From the NCBI GenBank assembly GCA_903899985.1, contig CAIULL010000106.1:1-64000 (forward strand): 64,000 nucleotides of DNA. Reading direction: 5' to 3'. The position numbers were made by a program, and so were the translations under genes. Positions 54,819 through 63,016 of this stretch are shown here, in pieces. The notes beneath the pieces are model-generated. The model was given only the letters and a program-made list of their open reading frames with translations, was not told where the DNA came from and ran no database searches. Source of the stretch: an uncultured Schlesneria sp. (lineage in GTDB: Bacteria > Planctomycetota > Planctomycetia > Planctomycetales > Planctomycetaceae). Each line of letters starts with the position of its first letter. Position 1 is the first letter of the stretch.

Positions 54819-56453
54819 CTATTTCTTTCGTTCGTATTGGAAATCCAAGGTCCCTTCGGCGATCGTGATGTCTTTGATCGCCGACAACAAATTCGCTCGA
54901 GTCGCCTGATTCGCCGAAAGTTTTGGTTCGGCTGAGAGCGCGTAGACCGTGATATGATAAGTCTTAACACCAGGGCCTTTTGAACACATGGGGTCATAGG
55001 CGGCTCGTCGTTTATCGTTCAGCCCCGTCGTTCCAGTGGACTTAGCATTCCTGGCGATTTTTGTGACATCCCCAGGAATGCCGTAGACGACCCAATAGGA
55101 TTTTTCCATATCAGGGGCCGTGTGCCAGAGACTCAACGCATAACACTTGGTTTCAGGAGGTCCCCCCGTCCATTCCACAGGAGGTGATGCGCTCGCTCCG
55201 TCACAGGTGAATTCCGCTGAAATATAACCCTTTTCATCCAACGCAGAACTGCTGATCGCCAACTGCGGAAGGTTACTACGAGGCTTGGGCGAATTGTCTT
55301 GCCGTGTGTTTCTCGGATCCCGTTCATTATCGCGGGGAGGGCCTGGCTGTTCGCCTCGCGGCGGCGGCGGACCATCTGCCCGAGGTGGCGGTGGTGGTCG
55401 TCGGTCATTGCCACCAGGACCGCGTCGTCGTGGAGTGTAAGTTTCGCTCCTCGACCCGCCAGCTGGATCGACGTACGTAAAATTGGAAGAGCCATCAGCC
55501 GCAAGCACGTAGCTGACAGACCCTTGTTTTCCGCGCACTTCGTACGTCAGCTTGTAACTCCCCGGTTTCGTTTCGACAAAGTCGGTGATTTTGGCATCGC
55601 GGAGCGGTCTGCCATCCGGGCGAACTGGTTCAGCTCGCGGTTGCGGATCGACCTGCCCGCCACGTTCAGTCACCTCACCATGGAAACCTCCGTTGAGATA
55701 GGGATAAGTTTTGGTGGCGTGATAATGGTAATTCCCATTTGAGTCCGTATGACCATTGAAGGGGTCGAGTCCCACAACTTTGGAGCCATCCGGCTCAGTA
55801 TATCCATAAATCGGATAACCATCGAGAGCATAAGCGATGGGCAATCCCTTGCCGATCGTTTTTTCCAGATGAACTGGTGCGATGTGATAATGGTAATCGT
55901 CTGCTCGCCCGCAATGCCCGCCAAATTCATCGAGTTCCCCGATCGCGTAGGAATCCTCACCGCGATTGTTCAGCGGATTGAAAATCGGGATGCCGTTGGC
56001 AGCCAGGGCGATGGCACCGCGCAGAAAGCGGTTCTTCGTCGAAAGGGGATTCCTGGCGGGAACGGGGCGAAGCGGGATACGCCAGGCATTTTCACCAGAA
56101 TAAGGTTGGGGCAGGGGAACCTGTTGCTGCCAGGCAGTGATGCCGACCATCATGGGATGGCTGGGCATACCGTTCGATTCCACATAGAAGAAGTTTGCGT
56201 CCCAGCGAGTACGAATCGCTTTTGTTTTCAAAAACGCCTCAAACGCCAGAGCAATTTCAGGACGTTTCTCGTCATCTCGACCCCGATTTTCATTGGTCAG
56301 CTGTGCCAACAAAACCGGAAGTTTTCTTGCGGCGATCTCGTCCAGCATTTGCTCATCATTCTCATCGTGTGAATGCCCGGGATGTGCAGTCCCGGTCGAT
56401 ACCGCGCAAAACCACGCGATCAACATAACGATCGATATCAAGCCTCTGAGCAT
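54819..56453 (-). CDS. YHYH-domain/PEBP (YbhB-like) fusion protein (544 aa)
   Basis: A secreted protein (signal peptide 1-22, ending TGTA-H) with an N-terminal His-rich segment (HPGHSHDEND). The YHYH domain (about 100-280) contains GGHCGRADDYHYHIAP, IAYALDGYPIYGYTEPDGS and DSNGNYHYHATKTYPY. A disordered Pro/Arg-rich linker follows (about 335-395: RRPPPPPRADGPPPPRG). Residues about 400-544 are a phosphatidylethanolamine-binding-protein domain of the YbhB/YbcL type (AEFTCDGASASPPVEWTGGP, SYWVVYGIPGDV, KTYHITVYALS). The fusion is unusual to me; its His-rich start could bind metal. It heads an operon with a PQQ propeller and an EF-hand protein. Confidence 0.9.
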   Translation of the reverse strand: MLRGLISIVMLIAWFCAVSTGTAHPGHSHDENDEQMLDEIAARKLPVLLAQLTNENRGRDDEKRPEIALAFEAFLKTKAIRTRWDANFFYVESNGMPSHPMMVGITAWQQQVPLPQPYSGENAWRIPLRPVPARNPLSTKNRFLRGAIALAANGIPIFNPLNNRGEDSYAIGELDEFGGHCGRADDYHYHIAPVHLEKTIGKGLPIAYALDGYPIYGYTEPDGSKVVGLDPFNGHTDSNGNYHYHATKTYPYLNGGFHGEVTERGGQVDPQPRAEPVRPDGRPLRDAKITDFVETKPGSYKLTYEVRGKQGSVSYVLAADGSSNFTYVDPAGGSRSETYTPRRRGPGGNDRRPPPPPRADGPPPPRGEQPGPPRDNERDPRNTRQDNSPKPRSNLPQLAISSSALDEKGYISAEFTCDGASASPPVEWTGGPPETKCYALSLWHTAPDMEKSYWVVYGIPGDVTKIARNAKSTGTTGLNDKRRAAYDPMCSKGPGVKTYHITVYALSAEPKLSANQATRANLLSAIKDITIAEGTLDFQYERKK

Positions 56454-57020
56454 CAGGTTCTCCTGAAACCGTTTATCACCAACTTGCGTTTCATAATCAA
56501 GTATTCATCGTCGAAGTGTGATGCGAAAGCGAGGTGATGAATTGGTGACCTGACAATTAGTCACGAAGGAACAGGTAAAACCGCCGAACATTGACGTACT
56601 TTTTTTGGTATTTGTTTTCGGTGCATGAACACAAAAGGTGTGCTCATGATTTCTCGTGTCTTTTTTATTCGTACGATTCGTGGTTAGAAATCCTTTGCAT
56701 GATTTATCAGTCCTCAGAGCATGACTCAAAGATCTACTTATCGAATCGGATTCTGGCAACTCAATTTCCGACTTCTCCCATTTGAACACTCCAGCGGACG
56801 AAACGGGTCGCGTTTTTCCGGGATTAATACAACTTTGTCGCGAATCGAAAATCTCCCGATACGTACGACGTTGAATTCGGCGGCAAGGGGTCTGAACGAG
56901 CGAAAATCAATTTTTCCAGAAGACACGAACGGGAGTTCACGCTTTTTGACGCTTAGAAATAGCCGTGCGCGACGGCGTGGTACGCCAATTCGAAAACATG
57001 ATCCGTTCTGGATATTTACG
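56454..57020. other. Long intergenic gap, ~570 bp
   Basis: This region separates the YHYH-PEBP operon (minus) from the transglutaminase gene (plus). At about 56650-56690 it has ttctcgtgtcttttttattc and cgtacgattcgtggtta, which resembles the inverse of the cacgaaNgacacgaa repeat seen near 4861 and 6341. No gene or RNA is visible. Confidence 0.45.
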
Positions 57021-57027
57021 TGATTAT

Positions 57028-57058
57028 TTGCGCTTTGCCGCAAGTAATGTGGTATAAT
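57028..57058 (+). promoter_or_regulatory. Putative sigma-70 promoter with extended -10
   Basis: A perfect TATAAT at 57053-57058 is preceded by TGG, an extended -10 (tggtataat). A weak -35 candidate, ttgcgc at 57028, has 19-bp spacing. The ATG of the transglutaminase-like gene is 55 bases further, a normal leader length. Confidence 0.6.
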
Positions 57059-57113
57059 GCGCGTTGGGATGAAAGCGCCATTTCAGACCCCGCCGCCTTA
57101 GATCGGAACCAGA

Positions 57114-57956
57114 ATGTTGATCAGAGTCGGTTATGAAATTGCCTTCGAATCACCCGAACCTGCGGCCATGATTTTGATGCTTTACACACATCCACTTCGG
57201 TCGCCGACGATTCGAAAGCCGGAGCATTTGCAGATCGAACCGTTCGTTCCGGTCTCAGATTTTATTGACACCTATGGCAATCGATCGGCGCGCGTCTTCG
57301 TTCCGGCGGGGCGAGTTCTCTTTCGCAACGATGCGGTTTTTATGGATTCCGGATTGCCGGATCTGCAAGTCCCCAGTGCATCGCAGCAAGCCGTTCAAGA
57401 TTTGCCGTGCGAAGTTCTACAGTATTTGCTGGCAAGTCGGTACTGCGAAGTCGACAGCGAACTGAAGGATGTTGCCTGGACGTTATTTGGTGGAAGTCAA
57501 CCAGGCTGGCCTCGAGTCCAGGCCATTTGCGACTTCGTTCACCAGCACATTCGTTTTGATTACATGAAAGCCCGGGCCAATCGAACGGCTCTGGAAGTTT
57601 ATCGCGAGCGACACGGAGTCTGCCGCGACTTCATGCATCTGGCGATTACCTTCTGCCGCAATTGTAATATCCCGGCACGTTACTGTACGGGATACCTTGG
57701 GGACATTGGTGTCCCACCGGTTGCCGCAGCCATGGATTTCAGCGCGTGGTTCGAAGCCTACCTCGGCGGACAATGGTACGCCTTTGACGCTCGAAACAAT
57801 GTCCCTCGGATTGGCCGCGTTCTTATGGCCCGAGGTCGCGATGCCGCGGATGTGGCTCTGACAACAACGTTCGGGGCGAACACGCTGAAGTCGTTCAAAG
57901 TCTGGACTTACGAAGTCCCTGACGGTGGTGTGTCATCGGGGATTGCAGTCAATTGA
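57114..57956 (+). CDS. Transglutaminase-like protein (280 aa)
   Basis: A papain-fold transglutaminase-core protein (residues about 125-235). The catalytic Cys is in ERHGVCRDFMHLAI (C170) and the third-position Asp is in QWYAFDARNN (D225). The usual His of the triad, in the motif HAWxE, is replaced by Ser (MDFSAWFEAYL, S210). The same MDF-AW-FEAYL pattern is characteristic of one bacterial subfamily as I recall it. An N-terminal beta domain (1-90) is typical for that group. Roles reported for such proteins are proteolysis or cross-linking. The next gene overlaps by 4 bases (TTGA) so the two are coupled. Confidence 0.85.
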   Translation: MLIRVGYEIAFESPEPAAMILMLYTHPLRSPTIRKPEHLQIEPFVPVSDFIDTYGNRSARVFVPAGRVLFRNDAVFMDSGLPDLQVPSASQQAVQDLPCEVLQYLLASRYCEVDSELKDVAWTLFGGSQPGWPRVQAICDFVHQHIRFDYMKARANRTALEVYRERHGVCRDFMHLAITFCRNCNIPARYCTGYLGDIGVPPVAAAMDFSAWFEAYLGGQWYAFDARNNVPRIGRVLMARGRDAADVALTTTFGANTLKSFKVWTYEVPDGGVSSGIAVN

Positions 57957-58411
57957 CGATCTTCTATTTTGCTTATGGCAGCAATCTGTGGATGCAACAG
58001 ATGGTCCAGCGCATCGGCACCGTTGATCGAAATGACGGCTGGCCGCGACGCGCTTCGTTAAATGGCTACCGGCTGGTGTTCAACATGCAGGGCGAAGACG
58101 GGAACGTTTACGCGAATATTGAGGCAGCAACAGTGTCATGCGTTCTAGGCGTCGTCTATCGTTGCACTCCAGATGAGTTGCGAATCATGGATCAGTATGA
58201 ATCAGGATACGAACGACGTCAGACGACTGTCACCTGCGAAAATGGCGATCGAATTGAGGTCACGACATACGTCGCCTTGATTGATCGTGTGACGACAATT
58301 GCGATGACGCCCACCGACGAATACCTTCAAAGGATCGTTAACGGAGCAACAGAGCAAAGACTACCCGAAACCTATATCAGCGAAATCCTATTAAATGCTC
58401 ATCGGTGTTGA
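57953..58411 (+). CDS. Gamma-glutamylcyclotransferase-like (AIG2/GGCT fold) protein (152 aa)
   Basis: A small cyclotransferase with the nucleotide-like FAYGSNL motif (residues 6-12) that binds the substrate alpha-amino/carboxylate, and the catalytic Glu in MDQYESGYERR (E83). The predicted reaction converts gamma-glutamyl amines into 5-oxoproline. It starts at TTG 57953, overlapping the transglutaminase stop (TTGA), so it depends on translational coupling. The pairing is chemically suggestive, because transglutaminases make gamma-glutamyl amide (isopeptide) bonds that GGCT-type enzymes can cleave in degraded form. Confidence 0.87.
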   Translation: MTIFYFAYGSNLWMQQMVQRIGTVDRNDGWPRRASLNGYRLVFNMQGEDGNVYANIEAATVSCVLGVVYRCTPDELRIMDQYESGYERRQTTVTCENGDRIEVTTYVALIDRVTTIAMTPTDEYLQRIVNGATEQRLPETYISEILLNAHRC

Positions 58412-58931
58412 AGAAGCATGGATTAAATTCTACTCAAAAAATGAGAGAGTGATTGCCCGGCATTAATGCGCAGTCCGCAAATCAGTCTTCGGGGGGGACT
58501 TTCTGTTCTCAGGGCATTCGCCAGACTTCCTCGGCTGGGCGGGCCAATAGTCGGTTTGTCACGTAGTATCCTTGATAGTCGTTCTTCTCATCTCCCGTCT
58601 GTCCGTCAGTCTCCCGACACGGTAACAGTTTCTGACCGAAGGTCTCATCTCAGCTTCTGAGCGATTTTGCCAAGCGCTTCTTCAAAACGCCATGATTGCA
58701 GATTTTCTCAAGCGAAAACATGATCCATTGTGTAACGAACCACGTTCACGAACTGTTGAGGGAGAAGTGAAGATCTTCGGTCGCTGACTCGTGAGCGGCA
58801 GGGGCTCTCGCACAACGCGTTCGAGCGAAACAGCGTATGCAACAGCATGCATTGAACCCAATGGAAATGTGGAACCCTCATGGATTGGTTCAAATTGTCA
58901 AATTAAATGAGACAGTATTGGAAGGGGCAAA
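58412..58931. other. Intergenic region, ~520 bp
   Basis: No gene, RNA or clear repeat is visible between the GGCT-like and DUF4112 genes. The last 60 bases hold the ribosome binding site of the DUF4112 gene. Confidence 0.45.
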
Positions 58932-59321
58932 GTGACCAGGGGAGTACCAATCGAACCCGAACTCGTGATCGATCCTGAAAAGCACCAAAAAATTGAACAG
59001 CTGCGGAGAATCGCTGAACTTTTCGATGGTCAGTTTCGCATTCCCGGCACAGATATCGAGTTTGGGCTCGATGCGATCATTGGTCTGGTACCCGGTATCG
59101 GCGATCTCATCAGTGGCGGTATTTCCATGTGGATGATTCGCGAGGCACGGCAGCTTGGGGCTCCTCGCTGGTTGATCGCAAGGATGGTCTGGAACGTCGC
59201 CGTTGATGTGACTGTGGGGGCTGTTCCCGTCCTTGGTGATATGCTAGACGTCGCCTGGAAAGCGAACCGAATGAATATGGAATTGCTCAGACGGCATTTC
59301 GAGAAGTCTTCACGCCGCTAA
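58932..59321 (+). CDS. DUF4112 family protein (129 aa)
   Basis: DUF4112 proteins are small, predicted membrane-associated proteins; this one has the family core DGQFRIPGTDIEFGLDAIIG and LVPGIGDLISGGISMWMIRE (residues about 31-76), followed by VDVTVGAVPVLGDMLDVAWK. Two hydrophobic segments lie at about 49-68 and 88-108. GTG at 58932 is the start, with gaagggg just upstream. The function of the family is unknown. Found as a single gene; KptA follows 116 bases later. Confidence 0.85.
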   Translation: MTRGVPIEPELVIDPEKHQKIEQLRRIAELFDGQFRIPGTDIEFGLDAIIGLVPGIGDLISGGISMWMIREARQLGAPRWLIARMVWNVAVDVTVGAVPVLGDMLDVAWKANRMNMELLRRHFEKSSRR

Positions 59322-59437
59322 AATCATTCCTCGATGTTTTCGAAGAGGCTGCAATTACGTCTGGAAATCACGCGGACGACGAGCCGCCTGTCTGGTTCTA
59401 TTGAGTGATTTCATGTTTTTGTTGATTTGAGTGCACT

Positions 59438-59989
59438 ATGAGTAAACGCATCGTCACGATCAGCAAATTTATGAGCAAGTATCTTCGGCATGAACCCGAA
59501 ACACTCGGTTTGAAATTGGAGCCGGGTGGCTGGGTGATGATCGCTGACTTGCTGGAAGGAGCGGGGAAACTCGGATTTCCGATCACCGAGGAAGAGCTTC
59601 TTCAAGTTGTCGCGGAAAATGACAAGCAGCGGTTCGCTCTCGACGAAACAGCAACGAAGATCCGTGCAAACCAGGGGCATTCGACCTCTGTTGACTTGCA
59701 ACTCGTCGAAGTTGAACCACCAACCGAACTTTATCACGGCACCGTCAGAAAGTTTCTCGACGCGATTCTAATTGAGGGATTGAAGAAGATGGACCGTCAC
59801 GACGTGCATTTGTCGAAGGACGTTGAGACTGCGGCCAAGGTTGGTGAGCGACGTGGAAAGCCGGTGATTCTGGTTGTCGATTCGCAGGGGATGGCGTCCG
59901 ATGGCTATCAGTTCCGGCTTTCCGAGAATGGTGTCTGGCTGACAGACCATGTTCCACCAATGTACCTACGGCTGATGGAGGATTCTTAG
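59438..59989 (+). CDS. kptA: RNA 2'-phosphotransferase, KptA/Tpt1 family (183 aa)
   Basis: It transfers the 2'-phosphate of an RNA splice junction to NAD+, making ADP-ribose 1''-2'' cyclic phosphate; yeast Tpt1 does this in tRNA splicing. Bacterial homologues have the activity but an unknown natural target. Conserved elements are present: SKYLRHEPETLGL (13-25), the WH-like N-domain GWVMIADLL, KIRANQGHS (74-82), LYHGT (98-102) and HDVHLS (121-126) plus VILVVD...G. Catalytic Arg/His/Arg residues are conserved. No RNA ligase or 2'-phosphate-generating enzyme is next to it. Confidence 0.93.
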   Translation: MSKRIVTISKFMSKYLRHEPETLGLKLEPGGWVMIADLLEGAGKLGFPITEEELLQVVAENDKQRFALDETATKIRANQGHSTSVDLQLVEVEPPTELYHGTVRKFLDAILIEGLKKMDRHDVHLSKDVETAAKVGERRGKPVILVVDSQGMASDGYQFRLSENGVWLTDHVPPMYLRLMEDS

Positions 59990-60024
59990 GCGAATACTAG
60001 AATTCTGACTCCATTATTTCCCCG

Positions 60025-60843
60025 TCATCGTCCCATCACTTTGCGATTTCCGCTGAACGCATCCAGGCTTCGGTTGGCTGGTTGAGTGTATGCTGGTCCC
60101 GCGTAGGTTGCGGCAACACTGCCTCCTTCCCGTTCATGGATATCGTCATGAAGCGAGCGAAGTTCTTCGGTGGACCAGTTTTCGATGGCTCCGTAGGGAG
60201 CGGAAGAATTCCCGTGGATGCCTCGCAAGTGCTTTAAGACGAATTCTTTGCTGGGGTTCGGGTCACCTTCCACGGTCCAATGATTGCCTCGCAACCGGTA
60301 ATTTCCTGTTGTTTCCACCCGTGCTGCTTCAGAAATTGCGGATTTCGGTCGCTCATTTGCACCTTTCAGTAGCCATCCGAACGTCCAGACGTCGAGAGGG
60401 GTCGTGCAACCGTCCTTGAAAGAGCGAACAATTTCTCCGTCAACAATACAGGCGACTGTTGGGAATTCCTTAACTTTCAGCAATTGCATCAGTTCGGGAA
60501 TATCTTCGTAATCAACGATCTGAATGTGGTTGTTCGGACCGTCACCAATTCTCCAGCCGGTTGACTGAAGTTTTTCGAAGTCGCCCCCTGGTGCGCGCAG
60601 GCGAATCAGCTCACTTTGGCATCGCTCACAGCCGTCTTTCGTGATAAACAGGACGCGAGTTCGGAGTCCATTTGATTTGCGATCTTGTTGTTTCGTTATC
60701 GGCGCTGGGTTGATGTCCGCTTCCGTCACAATCTTTCGCGCATTGATTTCCACCGAATCTCGTCCCTGATCATCCGCAAAAATCGTGATTCCAGCCACGA
60801 CTATGAGCTGCAAAGCCGCATAAACAGGCGATCTCTTCGGCAT
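60025..60843 (-). CDS. Secreted thioredoxin-fold protein (272 aa)
   Basis: Signal-like start (YAALQLIVVAGITIFADD). Residues about 60-165 look like a thioredoxin fold: RVLFITKDGCERCQSELIRL has a CXXC redox pair (CERC, about 72-75), and VKEFPTVACIVDGEIV keeps the cis-Pro (FPT) and following strand. The Cys pair is preceded by Gly rather than Trp, and the C-terminal ~100 residues (NYRLRGNHWTVEGDPNPSKE ...) form an extra domain with no name I know. It may be a periplasmic thiol-disulfide enzyme. The gene stands alone, on the opposite strand to its neighbours. Confidence 0.75.
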   Translation of the reverse strand: MPKRSPVYAALQLIVVAGITIFADDQGRDSVEINARKIVTEADINPAPITKQQDRKSNGLRTRVLFITKDGCERCQSELIRLRAPGGDFEKLQSTGWRIGDGPNNHIQIVDYEDIPELMQLLKVKEFPTVACIVDGEIVRSFKDGCTTPLDVWTFGWLLKGANERPKSAISEAARVETTGNYRLRGNHWTVEGDPNPSKEFVLKHLRGIHGNSSAPYGAIENWSTEELRSLHDDIHEREGGSVAATYAGPAYTQPANRSLDAFSGNRKVMGR

Positions 60844-61313
60844 TCGATAAAACCTCTATCAATGCGACTTGGAAAATGGATTCAGTCCGATTTTTCGGGC
60901 TGAAAGAACGAATCTCGGCAGGCCAAGGAGGCAACGATCCACGCCGAAATCACGAGGTTTGGAAAGCCTCATATGCATAATCCCACCCACATGGTGTCGG
61001 TAGAGGCATACCGCATTCCATGAGTTTCGGCAGAATCTGCGCCTTGGAAAATCTTCGGCCAAATTTTGATCGTCGCTTTGAAGTTGAAGACGCTGTTAAT
61101 CGCATTTCTTAAAATCGGATATTGTCATCCGGTATAATCCGCATGCCCGGCTTGCGTGTTGGGGCTGGGTGAACGTTTCAGGGGACGTTTTCGAAAACGA
61201 CCCTCAGATTGCAAAACCTGTTTGACCAATCGACTCTGTGTCGATTAGTATCAACGATGACCGATGCGTCGGTCGCCTGCCGGAATTTCCTGCCTGACCC
61301 GAAAGGCCCACCT
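60844..61313. other. Divergent intergenic region with one -10-like site
   Basis: This 470-bp gap between the thioredoxin-fold gene (minus) and the DUF1501 gene (plus) has a perfect tataat at 61133-61138 on the plus strand, 175 bases before the chosen DUF1501 ATG. No good -35 can be seen at the normal distance. Nothing else is visible. Confidence 0.4.
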
Positions 61314-62693
61314 ATGTTTCGAATCGATGTTGGATCGACCCGCCGGTATTGTGATGGGATGTCTCGCCGAAGTTTTGTTCAACTCGGTGTCGCAGGGATG
61401 GCATCAGCTGGGATTCCGCAGATATTGCGAGCAAAAGAAGCCTCCGTTGAACGGGGGCATTCGAGCAAGAAGACGAGTGTGATCTTGCTTTGGCTGGACG
61501 GCGGACCAAGTCATCTCGATCTTTATGACCTGAAACCTCAGGCACCAGCAGAATATCGTGGAATCTGGAATCCGATCCGGACGAATGTCGATGGGATCGA
61601 GATTGGCGAGCTCTTTCCGTTACAGGCGAAGTGTGCCGATAAGTTCTCGATCATCCGATCTCTGCATCACGGCTCAGGCGACCACTTTACGGGTGGCCAT
61701 TTTATGCTCACGGGGCGGGGCGGGGTCAGCGGTGCTGCGACGCAAGGAAAATCCCCCTTTGTCGGGTCAATCGCCACAAAAATGACAGGTGCGCGGCAGC
61801 CAGGAATGCCCCCATACGTTGCGGTCCCTTATGGAATGAGTATCGGGCTGCGGCCAGGATATTTTGGTGCCAATTATATCGGGGCTTCGCACAATCCGTT
61901 TGAAACCGACGGTGATCCAAACGCAGCCGGCTTTAAAGTCCAGAATATTCAAATGCCTTCAGGGATGACGGTTGATCGATTGGATGACCGCGCTGCGCTT
62001 GCCAAGCATGTTGATCGGCTGCGGCGCGATGTCGAGAGCAAGGGGATGCTCGATTCGATGGATCGATTCGATCGTCAAGCGTTGGACCTTGTGACAGGTC
62101 AGGCGGCTCGGACCGCATTTGATCTGGGGTTAGAAGATCCCAAACTTCGTGATCGGTACGGACGTCACAGTTGGGGGCAAAGCACGTTACTGGCTCGTCG
62201 GCTGGTGGAAGCCGGAACCACATTCGTCACCGTCCATTTTGGTGGCTGGGATCATCACTGGGACTTGAAATCAGGGATGGAAAGATATCTGCCGATCGTA
62301 GATGCAGCCGTTTCTTCGCTGTTTGAAGACTTGTCTCAGCGTGGACTGCTTGATGATGTCCTGGTGATGCTCTGTGGTGAGTTCAGTCGAACTCCTCGTA
62401 TGAATAACGGAGGTAACGGTGGTCCGCCGCTCAGTATGGGAACTCCAGGTCGCGATCATTGGGGGAATGCGATGTTCTGCCTGATGGGTGGCGGAGGCGT
62501 AAAAGGTGGGCGTATTGTTGGTTCCACAAACAAGTTAGGTGAAGTTCCTCAGGATCGACCTGTCACACCCGCGGATATTCACCACACGATGTTCCACGTG
62601 CTCGGGGTTGATCCACAGATGAGTTTCCTGAATCACAGTGGACGGCCGACGACAGCACTGGAACCGGGTTCTGTCATCCAGGAATTGCTGTAA
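61314..62693 (+). CDS. DUF1501 family protein, Tat-exported (459 aa)
   Basis: A sulfatase/alkaline-phosphatase-fold protein of the planctomycete DUF1501 family. The N-terminus has the twin-arginine signal SRRSFVQLGVAGMASAG (residues about 18-34). Family motifs: ILLWLDGGPSHLDLYDLKPQ, FSIIRSLHHGSGDHFTGGHF and LCGEFSRTPRMNNGGN..GRDHWGNAM, plus VTPADIHHTMFHVLGVDP near the end. The biochemical role is unknown, but it is normally encoded next to DUF1549/DUF1553 cytochrome-like proteins; here none is near. The ATG at 61314 with aaagg upstream is chosen over more distal starts. Confidence 0.9.
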   Translation: MFRIDVGSTRRYCDGMSRRSFVQLGVAGMASAGIPQILRAKEASVERGHSSKKTSVILLWLDGGPSHLDLYDLKPQAPAEYRGIWNPIRTNVDGIEIGELFPLQAKCADKFSIIRSLHHGSGDHFTGGHFMLTGRGGVSGAATQGKSPFVGSIATKMTGARQPGMPPYVAVPYGMSIGLRPGYFGANYIGASHNPFETDGDPNAAGFKVQNIQMPSGMTVDRLDDRAALAKHVDRLRRDVESKGMLDSMDRFDRQALDLVTGQAARTAFDLGLEDPKLRDRYGRHSWGQSTLLARRLVEAGTTFVTVHFGGWDHHWDLKSGMERYLPIVDAAVSSLFEDLSQRGLLDDVLVMLCGEFSRTPRMNNGGNGGPPLSMGTPGRDHWGNAMFCLMGGGGVKGGRIVGSTNKLGEVPQDRPVTPADIHHTMFHVLGVDPQMSFLNHSGRPTTALEPGSVIQELL

Positions 62694-62830
62694 ACCCACT
62701 TCCTTGACCGTCATTTCCTGTTCAAGTAGTATGTCATGCTTCACTCGGGGGACAGTCCCGCCAAATTTTTTGGCAATCTGGGTTATTTCCTCGTTCATTC
62801 ATTGCCTCGATAGGTTGGGAACAACTCAAC

Positions 62831-63010
62831 ATGGCCGCACCTAAGCGTCGTCAGTCCAAAGGTCGTTCACGTCGTCGTCGAAGTCACGACGGTTTGACTC
62901 CGGTTCAGCTACACAATTGTCCGAAATGTCAGACAAAGATTCCTTCGCACGTCGTCTGCCCGACGTGCGGCGATTACATGGGGCGGACACTCGTCGAAGT
63001 CGAGGAATAG
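62831..63010 (+). CDS. rpmF: 50S ribosomal protein L32 (59 aa)
   Basis: A small basic protein of the large ribosomal subunit. It reads MAAPKRRQSKGRSRRRRSHD at the start, then a zinc-ribbon with the pairs CPKC and CPTC (residues about 31-34 and 44-47) and the end YMGRTLVEVEE. All four Cys are kept, so this is the zinc-binding form. It stops 6 bases before plsX, the widely conserved rpmF-plsX arrangement. Confidence 0.97.
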   Translation: MAAPKRRQSKGRSRRRRSHDGLTPVQLHNCPKCQTKIPSHVVCPTCGDYMGRTLVEVEE

Positions 63011-63016
63011 TCCTCT

